From NCBI GenBank assembly GCA_027067085.1, contig JAMOMM010000429.1:1-7548 (forward strand): DNA of 7,548 nucleotides. The letters are read 5' to 3'. Source of the stretch: Hyphomicrobiales bacterium (GTDB taxonomy: Bacteria; Pseudomonadota; Alphaproteobacteria; Rhizobiales; Aestuariivirgaceae). Below are positions 1 to 5,582 of this stretch, in pieces; the stretch's first letter is position 1; every line of letters begins with the position of its first letter. The notes under the pieces are model-generated. The model worked only from the letters and a program-made list of their open reading frames with translations, was not told the DNA's origin and ran no database searches. Made by a program: the position numbers and the translations under genes.

Positions 1-611
1 GGCGTTTGATTGAGCGAACTGAACCAGATGTCATCATTATTGCATGCAATACGGCCAGCACCATTGGCCTTGAAGCGTTGCGCAATGAATTTGATGTGCC
101 GTTTGTGGGCACAGTTCCTGCGATTAAACCCGCTGCGAACATGACGAAAACGGGCTATGTATCGGTGCTGGCAACGCCGGGCACGGTACGCCGAGAATAT
201 ACCAAAGCGTTGATTGATACTTATGCGTATCACTGCAAGGTGACATTGCACGGGGCCGAGAACTTGGCGGCGATGGCAGAGGCGAAGTTAAACGGGCAGG
301 GCGTTGATTTAGATGCGCTGGCTGCGGAAGTTGCGCCTGTGTTCGTTGAAGATGAAGGCGGGCGAACTGATGTGGTGGTACTCGGCTGCACACACTATCC
401 GCTTTTGCTGGAAGAGCTAAAGCAAGTCGCGCCGTGGCCCGTTGAGTTCATAGACCCCGCGCCCGCAATTGCGCGACAAGCGATGCGGGTGGCTTTAAAA
501 AAACAAAAACCCTCAAAAAAATGGAACAGTTGCAGTTTTGCGTATATTACAGCAATTAGTTCTTATAAATTAGGTATGCTTAAAGAATTCCATTTCAAAG
601 TGTTAGGGTGA
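1..611 (+). CDS. murI: Glutamate racemase, 5'-truncated by the window edge and with an atypical C-terminus
   Basis: MurI interconverts L- and D-glutamate in the cytoplasm, supplying D-glutamate for peptidoglycan. The frame is open to the left edge (codon at 3-5 is Arg), so the true start and the N-terminal catalytic Asp region lie outside the window; the TTG at 6 is not a real start. Both catalytic cysteine motifs are visible: CNTAST (Cys codon 45-47) and GCTHYPLL (Cys codon 387-389, followed by His), as is the family's FIDPAPAIAR stretch near 447-476. After about position 498 the protein no longer resembles MurI. It continues KKQKPSKKW and ends in about 35 unrelated residues encoded in AT-rich DNA, stopping 3 nt before the next gene. 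I infer that the native 3' end was replaced by inserted DNA. Family identity is near certain; whether the enzyme is active with this tail is open. Confidence 0.93.
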   Translation, partial: RLIERTEPDVIIIACNTASTIGLEALRNEFDVPFVGTVPAIKPAANMTKTGYVSVLATPGTVRREYTKALIDTYAYHCKVTLHGAENLAAMAEAKLNGQGVDLDALAAEVAPVFVEDEGGRTDVVVLGCTHYPLLLEELKQVAPWPVEFIDPAPAIARQAMRVALKKQKPSKKWNSCSFAYITAISSYKLGMLKEFHFKVLG

Positions 612-614
612 AAA
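498..614. other. Probable left junction of an AT-rich insertion in the murI 3' end
   Basis: Around 495-510 the sequence passes from murI coding DNA (34 G/C of 60 at 121-180) into A-rich DNA with runs of A, and the next 700 bases are visibly AT-richer (19 G/C of 60 at 601-660). MurI similarity stops at the same place. No target-site duplication, terminal inverted repeat or recombinase gene was seen, so the mechanism is unknown. A promoter for the downstream gene would have to lie here. The best -10-like site is TATAAA at 564-569, with TTGCGT at 538-543 as a poor, over-spaced -35. Confidence 0.5.
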
Positions 615-1205
615 ATGGTTAAACAGATCAAAGATGGATTTAGACTTAATAAATCAAGCCTCCCCAAGAATTTTCCAACTCATCTTCATCCGTCCAATTT
701 TTGGGAAGAACTAGGGAGAACAATCGGTGCTTTTGGATTCCTTGAAAATACTTTAGCTAGGGCTATTTATGCATTTACAGGGACCAAAGAGAAAGAAATG
801 GCCGAGAGCGAAGTTCAGGCGGCATTAGAATCTTGGTATAAAAAATTGGAAAAATCATTGTTAGATCCGCTAAGTAATCTTATCGATGTTTATGCCAAAT
901 CAGTGAAAGAACACGATCTTTCTGATATTGATCGTTTTGGAAATTTTATTATTGAATTGCGGAAAATAACAGTTTTCCGTAATGTTTTGTGTCATGGGGC
1001 TTGGCTTGAACCCTCAGATGAACAAGGTGGGTCAATTCCACTTTTTGCGCATCCTAAAAAAGGCGTTTGGGAAACCCGTATTGATGTTAAAATGTTGATA
1101 TGCATTCGAAAAGCAGTAAGTGACCACGCCATTTTCATAATGGATTCGGTACACCAGCTTGGTTTTCAATTTCCAGGTACAGTTGGACCGTTGAAAAAGA
1201 TTTGA
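615..1205 (+). CDS. Uncharacterised 196-residue protein with HEPN-like R-x4-H motif
   Basis: A soluble, mostly helical-looking protein with no signal peptide or membrane segment. From memory it resembles a widespread hypothetical family with a conserved N-terminal block (FWEELGRTIGAFGFLE, residues 29-44), a central DPLSNLID block (84-91) and a C-terminal GFQFPGT block (183-189). The helix ending in FRNVLCHGAW carries Arg122-Asn123 and His127 (codons 978-980 and 993-995). This is an R-N-x3-H arrangement as in the R-x4-6-H catalytic motif of HEPN RNases, which occur in toxin-antitoxin and phage-defence systems. The start ATG has a modest AGGG Shine-Dalgarno at 605-608, and the murI stop overlaps this leader. 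Composition is clearly AT-richer than the flanking genes, suggesting acquisition. No partner antitoxin gene is adjacent: murI lies upstream and rpsD downstream. The HEPN assignment is inference from one motif; that the gene is real is well supported. Confidence 0.8.
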   Translation: MVKQIKDGFRLNKSSLPKNFPTHLHPSNFWEELGRTIGAFGFLENTLARAIYAFTGTKEKEMAESEVQAALESWYKKLEKSLLDPLSNLIDVYAKSVKEHDLSDIDRFGNFIIELRKITVFRNVLCHGAWLEPSDEQGGSIPLFAHPKKGVWETRIDVKMLICIRKAVSDHAIFIMDSVHQLGFQFPGTVGPLKKI

Positions 1206-1219
1206 AGGAACTAATTCCT
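1206..1219 (+). terminator. Weak hairpin just after the HEPN-like gene
   Basis: Immediately after the TGA stop, AGGAA (1206-1210) and TTCCT (1215-1219) form a perfect 5-bp stem with loop CTAA, followed by the mixed TATTTGAC rather than a clean T-run. It could be a weak terminator but the stem is short and A/T-containing. Confidence 0.2.
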
Positions 1220-1220
1220 A

Positions 1221-1250
1221 TTTGACAATCCCACCCATTTCCCCTAGATA
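1221..1250 (+). promoter_or_regulatory. Probable rpsD promoter
   Basis: TTTGACA at 1221-1227 contains a perfect TTGACA -35 box. With exactly 17 nt between hexamers it is followed by CTAGAT(A) at 1244-1250. Against the alphaproteobacterial housekeeping pattern CTTGAC-N17-CTATAT, each hexamer matches at 5 of 6 positions. Transcription would begin near 1257, giving a leader of about 175 nt before the rpsD ATG. It lies 15 nt after the stop of the upstream gene, so rpsD need not depend on upstream transcription. Confidence 0.6.
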
Positions 1251-1256
1251 CCGCTC

Positions 1257-1432
1257 ATCGTGATTGCAATGTAATTGCGTGGTTCTGCTTGTCTGTGGGG
1301 CATGGTCTTTTCTTTATTTATTTAAAGCGTTGGATCGGCACCCTGTCAGTTGTCAATAATGGCGGCTCAGGAGGATGAGTTTTTTATAGTGGAGGGGTCA
1401 TTTCCTTCGCGCCAAACCTTTTGGAGAATACA
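1257..1432 (+). promoter_or_regulatory. Long rpsD leader with a hairpin over the Shine-Dalgarno
   Basis: This non-coding stretch between the probable promoter and rpsD holds several short inverted repeats: GCAAT/ATTGC (1266-1270 and 1274-1278); CTCA/TGAG (1366-1369 and 1376-1379) with GGAGGA exposed in the loop; and CCAAA/TTTGG (1412-1416 and 1420-1424) with loop CCT. The last pairs with the first two G of the rpsD Shine-Dalgarno GGAG (1423-1426). Ribosomal protein mRNAs are often translationally autoregulated, and S4 is a known autoregulator in E. coli, so an S4-responsive leader is plausible. The stems are short and no known leader motif was recognised. Confidence 0.3.
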
Positions 1433-2050
1433 ATGGGCAAACGCTTAAGTTCAAAATACAAACTAGATCGCCGTCTTGGCGAAAATATTTGGGGTCGTCC
1501 TAAAAGCCCTGTAAACGTTCGTGAATATGGCCCAGGCCAGCACGGTCAACGTCGTAAAGCCAAACTTTCTGATTTTGGTATCCAATTGCGTGCTAAGCAA
1601 AAGCTTAAAGGCTATTACGGCAATATCGGTGAAAAACAATTCCGTGCTATCTTTAGAGAAGCTGTTCGTATTAAAGGCAACACCGCTGAAAACCTTATCG
1701 GTCTTTTGGAACGTCGTTTGGATGCGATTGTATATCGTTCAAAATTCGTACCAACAGTTTTTGCTGCACGTCAGTTCGTCAACCATGGCCACATTTTGGT
1801 TAATGGTAAAAAAGTCAACATTCCTTCATACCGTTGCCAAGTTGGTGATGTGATTTCTGTTAAAGAATCTTCACGTCAATTGCCATTGGTTCTTGAAGCT
1901 GTTGCACTTGCTGAACGTGATACACCAGATTATTACACTGTTGACCATTCAGATATGACAGCTACATTTAACCAAATCCCAACATTGGCCGATGTGCCGT
2001 ATCCGGTGATTATGGAACCAAATCTAGTGGTCGAATTTTACTCAAGCTAA
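1433..2050 (+). CDS. rpsD: 30S ribosomal protein S4
   Basis: S4 is a primary 16S rRNA-binding protein that nucleates assembly of the small subunit body and takes part in decoding accuracy. The 205-residue product is full length for the alphaproteobacterial form. It has the N-terminal rRNA-binding block (NIWGRPKSPVN at 18-28, EYGPGQHGQRRK at 31-42), the KLSDFG.QLRAKQKLKGYYG segment (44-63), an S4 RNA-binding domain at roughly 94-156 (LDAIVYRSKFVPT, ARQFVNHGHILVNG) and the family ending LVVEFYSS. I chose ATG 1433 over the in-frame TTG at 1421 because GGAG (1423-1426) sits 6 nt before it and S4 proteins begin MGKR/MSKR. Codons are strongly biased to CGT, GAA and GTT, as in highly expressed genes. 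In many Rhizobiales murI lies beside rpsD (from memory), so the intervening gene looks like an insertion in an otherwise conserved neighbourhood. Confidence 0.99.
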   Translation: MGKRLSSKYKLDRRLGENIWGRPKSPVNVREYGPGQHGQRRKAKLSDFGIQLRAKQKLKGYYGNIGEKQFRAIFREAVRIKGNTAENLIGLLERRLDAIVYRSKFVPTVFAARQFVNHGHILVNGKKVNIPSYRCQVGDVISVKESSRQLPLVLEAVALAERDTPDYYTVDHSDMTATFNQIPTLADVPYPVIMEPNLVVEFYSS

Positions 2051-2071
2051 TTGAGTTTATATACGAGTTTG

Positions 2072-2099
2072 AAAAACCCCGCTTTTTGCGGGGTTTTTT
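2072..2099 (+). terminator. Rho-independent terminator of rpsD
   Basis: An 11-bp perfect stem is formed by AAAAACCCCGC (2072-2082) and GCGGGGTTTTT (2088-2098), with loop TTTTT and a run of six T at 2094-2099. It lies 21 nt after the rpsD stop. The A-run on the left arm would also give a T-run on the other strand, but no - strand gene uses it here. Confidence 0.95.
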
Positions 2100-2126
2100 A
2101 TTGCGGGAATTTTAGAATTACGGTGG

Positions 2127-2155
2127 TTGTCAAATCAATGCAACTTCAATAGATT
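2127..2155 (+). promoter_or_regulatory. Probable promoter of the ABC exporter operon
   Basis: TTGTCA (2127-2132, 5 of 6 to TTGACA) is followed after exactly 17 nt by TAGATT (2150-2155, 4 of 6 to TATAAT). It lies just downstream of the rpsD terminator, where a new transcription unit should start, and would give a leader of about 40 nt. A second -35-like CTTGACA at 2168-2174 lacks a good -10. Confidence 0.5.
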
Positions 2156-2170
2156 CAGCGGCAATGACTT

Positions 2171-2181
2171 GACAGACTGTC
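2171..2181. promoter_or_regulatory. Short palindrome upstream of the ABC operon
   Basis: GACAG-A-CTGTC is a perfect 11-nt inverted repeat between the probable start of transcription (near 2162) and the first ATG. The position would suit a repressor operator, but a palindrome this short can arise by chance and no regulator gene is adjacent. Confidence 0.2.
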
Positions 2182-2201
2182 GAATTGGGAGAGGCTGATT
2201 G

Positions 2202-2981
2202 ATGCCGTCAAACAATCTATCTGAAAATAATCCATTGTTGGAAATCGACGGGCTGTATAAAGCATTTGGCCCCGTCAAAGCGGTGAACGGTATAACGCTT
2301 ACTGTGCCTGCTGGTGAAGTTTTGGGTTTTTTAGGGCCTAATGGAGCTGGTAAATCAACCACGATGAAAATGGTTGCCGGATTTTTAGACCCTGATCGCG
2401 GCACGGCGCGCATTTGCGGCGTTGATGTGCGTGAACAGGCCAAGCAAGCTAAAGCCAACCTTGGGTATTTGCCCGAAGGCGCACCAGCTTATGGTGAAAT
2501 GACACCGTTGAGCTTTCTAGCCTTTTGCGCGGCTATTCGCGGCCTTAAAGGGGCGGCGGGCAAGCAAGCGGTGGAACAAGCGATTGAGCGCACGGCTTTG
2601 GAACCTGTTATGAAGCGCCGGATTGAAACCTTGTCTAAAGGGTTTAAGCGCCGCGTTGGAATTGCCCAAGCCATATTGCACGAACCAAAAGTGTTGGTAC
2701 TTGATGAGCCGACCGACGGTCTTGATCCAAACCAAAAGCAGCAAGTAAGGGAGCTGATCCAGCAACTTTCCTCAGACCGGGCCATTGTGATTTCAACGCA
2801 CATTTTAGAAGAGGTCGATGCGGTGTGCTCGCGCGCGGTGATTATTGATCGCGGCGTTGTGGTTGCTGATGGTACTGCTGATGAGCTGCGCGGATTAATG
2901 CCAGATGCAAAAGACCCAAGTTTAGAAGACGTGTTTCGTCACTTGACCAATAGTGATTTGCCAGGAGGCACCAATGGGTAA
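2202..2981 (+). CDS. ABC transporter ATP-binding protein (GldA/NatA-like, ABC-2 exporter type)
   Basis: A cytoplasmic ATPase of 259 residues that powers the membrane permease encoded next. All nucleotide-binding motifs are intact: Walker A GPNGAGKST (45-53), signature LSKGF (144-148), Walker B VLVLDEP (164-170) with D-loop GLD, and switch His200 in ISTH. The Q-loop position reads GYLPE (88-92), with Glu in place of Gln, as is usual in this exporter subfamily. A short acidic C-terminal part (SLEDVFRHLT) is also typical. The start is ATG 2202, with GGGAGAGG at 2187-2194 seven nt upstream; a TTG directly before it adds one residue but is less likely. The stop overlaps the permease start by 8 nt, indicating translational coupling. 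Together with the GldF-, GldG- and DUF4340-type genes downstream this is a standard but poorly characterised exporter operon. The substrate cannot be told from sequence. Confidence 0.96.
   Translation: MPSNNLSENNPLLEIDGLYKAFGPVKAVNGITLTVPAGEVLGFLGPNGAGKSTTMKMVAGFLDPDRGTARICGVDVREQAKQAKANLGYLPEGAPAYGEMTPLSFLAFCAAIRGLKGAAGKQAVEQAIERTALEPVMKRRIETLSKGFKRRVGIAQAILHEPKVLVLDEPTDGLDPNQKQQVRELIQQLSSDRAIVISTHILEEVDAVCSRAVIIDRGVVVADGTADELRGLMPDAKDPSLEDVFRHLTNSDLPGGTNG
2963..2968 (+). promoter_or_regulatory. Shine-Dalgarno that fixes the permease start
   Basis: AGGAGG lies inside the end of the ATPase gene, 5 nt before ATG 2974, and selects this start over an upstream in-frame alternative at 2953. Confidence 0.85.
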
Positions 2982-3708
2982 TGTTTTGACCATTGCGGGC
3001 CGTGAACTTCGCGGATATTTCGGCACACCAATTGCGTATGTATTTTTAGTAATTTTCATTCTTATGTCGGGCGTGATGACGTTTAGTCTGGGCAACTTTT
3101 TTGCTCGTGGCTCGGCAGATTTATCAGCGTTTTTTGTCCATGTGCCGTGGTTGATGGTGGTGTTTATTCCAGCGATCTCGATGCGACTTTGGGCTGAAGA
3201 GCGAAAATCTGGCACCGTAGAACTATTGATGACATTGCCCATAAGTGCTGGCGAAGCGGTGATTGGCAAGTGGTTGGCAAGTGTTGGCTTTATGGCTGTG
3301 GCGCTTGCGGCAACGTTTCCTTTGTGGATTACCGTCAACTTTTTAGGTAACCCAGATAACAGCGTTATTGGGGTTAGCTATCTTGCATCATTGGCGATGG
3401 CGGCAATGTTGTTGGCTGTTGGTTCATGCATATCAGCGTTTACTAAAAATCAGGTTATAGCCTTTGTTTTAGCCGTAGCTGCAAGCTTTATTATTGTGAC
3501 CAGCGGCACGCCTATTGTGCTTGATGGTGTTAATGCAATTGCCCCGCAAGTGGTTGTTGATATGGTTGCAGCACTTAGCGCACTAACTCATTTTACTGGT
3601 GCAACGCAAGGGTTTGTAGCGCTTAGTTCTATTGTTTATGTGGTAACGATGGTGGTGTTTTGGTTGTTTGCAACCGTTGTGGTTTTATCAAGTAAGAAAG
3701 CGGATTGA
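2974..3708 (+). CDS. ABC-2 type permease, GldF-like
   Basis: A 244-residue inner-membrane protein and the permease partner of the preceding ATPase. Six hydrophobic segments can be read at about 20-40, 56-72, 100-124, 136-156, 160-182 and 216-238. The N-terminal REL(R)GYF.TP.AYVF stretch and the cytoplasmic loop SMRLWAEERKSGTVELL (69-85), which contacts the ATPase in ABC-2 permeases, are hallmarks of the GldF-like family. The start is ATG 2974, supported by AGGAGG; it overlaps the ATPase gene by 8 nt. A 12-nt gap separates it from the GldG-like gene, whose Shine-Dalgarno overlaps this stop codon. With a single permease gene present, a homodimer is the simplest assembly. The Gld names come from Bacteroidetes gliding motility; the family is much wider, and nothing here implies gliding. 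Confidence 0.94.
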   Translation: MGNVLTIAGRELRGYFGTPIAYVFLVIFILMSGVMTFSLGNFFARGSADLSAFFVHVPWLMVVFIPAISMRLWAEERKSGTVELLMTLPISAGEAVIGKWLASVGFMAVALAATFPLWITVNFLGNPDNSVIGVSYLASLAMAAMLLAVGSCISAFTKNQVIAFVLAVAASFIIVTSGTPIVLDGVNAIAPQVVVDMVAALSALTHFTGATQGFVALSSIVYVVTMVVFWLFATVVVLSSKKAD

Positions 3709-3714
3709 GGTGAT
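3707..3714 (+). promoter_or_regulatory. Very strong Shine-Dalgarno of the GldG-like gene
   Basis: GAGGTGAT is an 8-nt exact complement to the 16S rRNA 3' end. It overlaps the permease TGA stop (3706-3708) and sits 6 nt before ATG 3721, so it supports both coupling and high translation of the GldG-like protein. Confidence 0.85.
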
Positions 3715-3720
3715 AAACTG

Positions 3721-5565
3721 ATGAACTGGCTTTCAAAACTATCAAAATCCAAATTGTCTTGGTTGGCACTGGGGTTTGCAACAATTTCGTTGTTTGCTGT
3801 GAACATGATCGGCTGGGAAAGTTTAAAGCTTTACCGACTTGATGTTACCGAGAACAAACTGTTTACGTTGACCGACAGCACCCGCAAAGTCATTAGCGAA
3901 GTGTCTGATCCGATTACTTTGAAGTTTTACTATTCTGAGAAGTTAGGCAAACGTGCACCAGCCTATGGGCTGTACGCCAGCCGTGTGCAAGCGTTGCTCG
4001 CTCATTATTCTAGTTTATCGAACGGTAAGATCATTTTTCAGAAAATCTCTCCGTTGGCATTTAGTGATGAAGAGGATCGGGCCGTTGCAGCTGGCTTAAC
4101 GGCTATTCCTTTGGGCACAACGCAAGAAAAAGGCTACATGGCATTGGTGGGCTCCAACAGCACTGATGATGAAGAAATCATTCCGTTTATGACGCTCGAT
4201 CGCGCGGCTTTTTTGGAATATGATTTGACCCGAATGGTGCACAAACTATCTCGGCCCGAGCGCAAAACTGTTGGGCTTATCACTGGGTTAGATATGAACG
4301 GGCGTATGGGGGCAAATGGGCGACCTTTGCCTGCGTGGTTGATTGTTGCCCAGATTGAAGAGTTTTTTAACGTAAAGACCGTTCGCAGCGATGGCAAAGA
4401 ATTGCCAAAGTCAGTTGATATTTTGATGATGGTGTCGCCTGGGAAAATGTCTGACGAGTTAGCAGCGTCTGTGGAGCAGTTTGCCTTGGCGGGAAAACCT
4501 GTGCTGGCCTTTGCAGACCCGTTTACAGAGACGCGGCCAAATAATCCGACAGGGCTTAAAAAAGACGGTGCGAACTATCTCAAGCTATTGTCTGGCTGGG
4601 GCGCTGATATTGTTGCTGATAAAGTGGTAGCGGACCCGTTGAACTCGCGACGTATTCAATATAAATCGCCAACGCAACCGATTGTTGTCAATTATATTGT
4701 CTGGCTGGCCTATCTTAAAAAAGCTGGTGTGTTTGATGAAAAAGATGCTGTGTTTTCTAAAATTGAACGACTTGTAATGGCCACGGCTGGGGCGATTAAA
4801 TATAACAAGGCCGCGGGGACTAAGTTCCATGCTCTTATGCGGACCAGCAAAGAAACTGCCCTGTTGTCAACCGAGATGATGGTGCCACCAAATCCGATTA
4901 AATTGATAAATAGCTTTTTGTCAGATGATAGTTTTAAAGTATTAGCCGCGCGTTTAACCGGTACTGCTAAAGCTGGGTTTATTAAAGGTAATCAAAGCAA
5001 GCCAGGACAGAAAACCCAAGGCGACATCAACGTGATTGTGATTGCTGATAGCGATATGTTGTTTGATAGTTTTTGGGCGCAAGGGCGAAACGTTGGCGGA
5101 CGGGCCGTTGTTGTCCCGATTGCCAATAACAAAGATTTGGTTTTAAACGCTTTAGAAAATTTGTCGGGTGGGGCTGCACTTTCAGGCCTGCGTGGACGCG
5201 GTGTTGAAAACAGGCCGTTTACTCTGGTCAATGCTATTCGTCAAAAAGCCGAAACCAAATTCCGCAAGCGGGAGCAAATTTTAAATGACAAGTTGAAACA
5301 GGCGCAAAAAAAGCTGGCTGATATTTCAACCCGAGCTTCAAAAGATCAAGCGATTTTAAGTGATGAGGACAAACAAGCCTTCTTGAAAATTCGCAATGAT
5401 GTCGTGGTTGTCCGCCGCGATTTGCGCGATGTGCAGCGCTCGTTGAACAAAGATATTGAACAGTTAGAGTTTTGGGTTCAACTGGTTAATACGGCAGGTG
5501 TGCCGTTTTTGATTTTGTTTGGTTGGCTGGTTTGGGCGGGCTTTAGACGTAGGCGGAACGCGTAA
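3721..5565 (+). CDS. GldG-like membrane-anchored ABC transporter auxiliary protein
   Basis: A 614-residue protein of the uncharacterised ABC-type transport family related to GldG. An N-terminal membrane segment (about 12-30) is followed by the family hallmark RLDVTENKLFTLTDSTRKV (39-57) and a large domain expected in the periplasm. The middle part contains GLITGLDMNG near 186-195. A charged, probably coiled-coil region (about 510-585, rich in Lys, Asp, Gln and Leu, e.g. LNDKLKQAQKKLAD) leads to a second membrane segment at about 588-608. The protein ends in a basic cytoplasmic-looking RRRRNA. This layout, with two membrane anchors around a large soluble domain, is standard for the family. It is co-translated with the permease (12-nt gap) and its TAA overlaps the ATG of a five-codon minicistron that leads into the DUF4340 gene. 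It probably works with the permease and DUF4340 protein in one envelope complex; biochemical function is unknown. Confidence 0.92.
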   Translation: MNWLSKLSKSKLSWLALGFATISLFAVNMIGWESLKLYRLDVTENKLFTLTDSTRKVISEVSDPITLKFYYSEKLGKRAPAYGLYASRVQALLAHYSSLSNGKIIFQKISPLAFSDEEDRAVAAGLTAIPLGTTQEKGYMALVGSNSTDDEEIIPFMTLDRAAFLEYDLTRMVHKLSRPERKTVGLITGLDMNGRMGANGRPLPAWLIVAQIEEFFNVKTVRSDGKELPKSVDILMMVSPGKMSDELAASVEQFALAGKPVLAFADPFTETRPNNPTGLKKDGANYLKLLSGWGADIVADKVVADPLNSRRIQYKSPTQPIVVNYIVWLAYLKKAGVFDEKDAVFSKIERLVMATAGAIKYNKAAGTKFHALMRTSKETALLSTEMMVPPNPIKLINSFLSDDSFKVLAARLTGTAKAGFIKGNQSKPGQKTQGDINVIVIADSDMLFDSFWAQGRNVGGRAVVVPIANNKDLVLNALENLSGGAALSGLRGRGVENRPFTLVNAIRQKAETKFRKREQILNDKLKQAQKKLADISTRASKDQAILSDEDKQAFLKIRNDVVVVRRDLRDVQRSLNKDIEQLEFWVQLVNTAGVPFLILFGWLVWAGFRRRRNA

Positions 5566-5582
5566 TGGATAAAAAGCTATGA
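5565..5582 (+). other. Five-codon minicistron bridging the GldG-like and DUF4340 genes
   Basis: ATG at 5565-5567 shares its A with the GldG-like TAA (TAATG), reads M-D-K-K-L and stops at TGA 5580-5582, which overlaps the DUF4340 ATG (ATGA at 5579-5582). AGGCGG (5551-5556) is a fair Shine-Dalgarno 8 nt before it, better than anything directly in front of the DUF4340 start. It could pass ribosomes from one gene to the next by termination-reinitiation. Chance occurrence, or a one-base indel in the A-run at 5571-5575, are alternatives. Confidence 0.35.

Noticed and set aside
602..1335. Integron gene cassette: GTTAGGG at 602-608 and GCGTTGGAT at 1327-1335 resemble the core sites that flank cassettes.
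   Set aside because: GTTAGGG does not fit GTTRRRY at its last base. No RYYYAAC partner lies between 1205 and 1329 (ATCCCAC at 1228-1234 has a mismatch), and the sequence between does not fold into the imperfect hairpin expected of attC.
1359..1448. A 29-codon + strand ORF (ATG 1359) overlapping the rpsD start in another frame.
   Set aside because: No Shine-Dalgarno before it, no recognisable product, and it lies inside the rpsD leader; I also saw no resemblance to a displaced murI C-terminus.
2168..2200. A second promoter based on perfect CTTGACA at 2168-2174.
   Set aside because: No acceptable -10 at 16-18 nt. CTGATT is 20 nt away and would put the start of transcription inside the gene.
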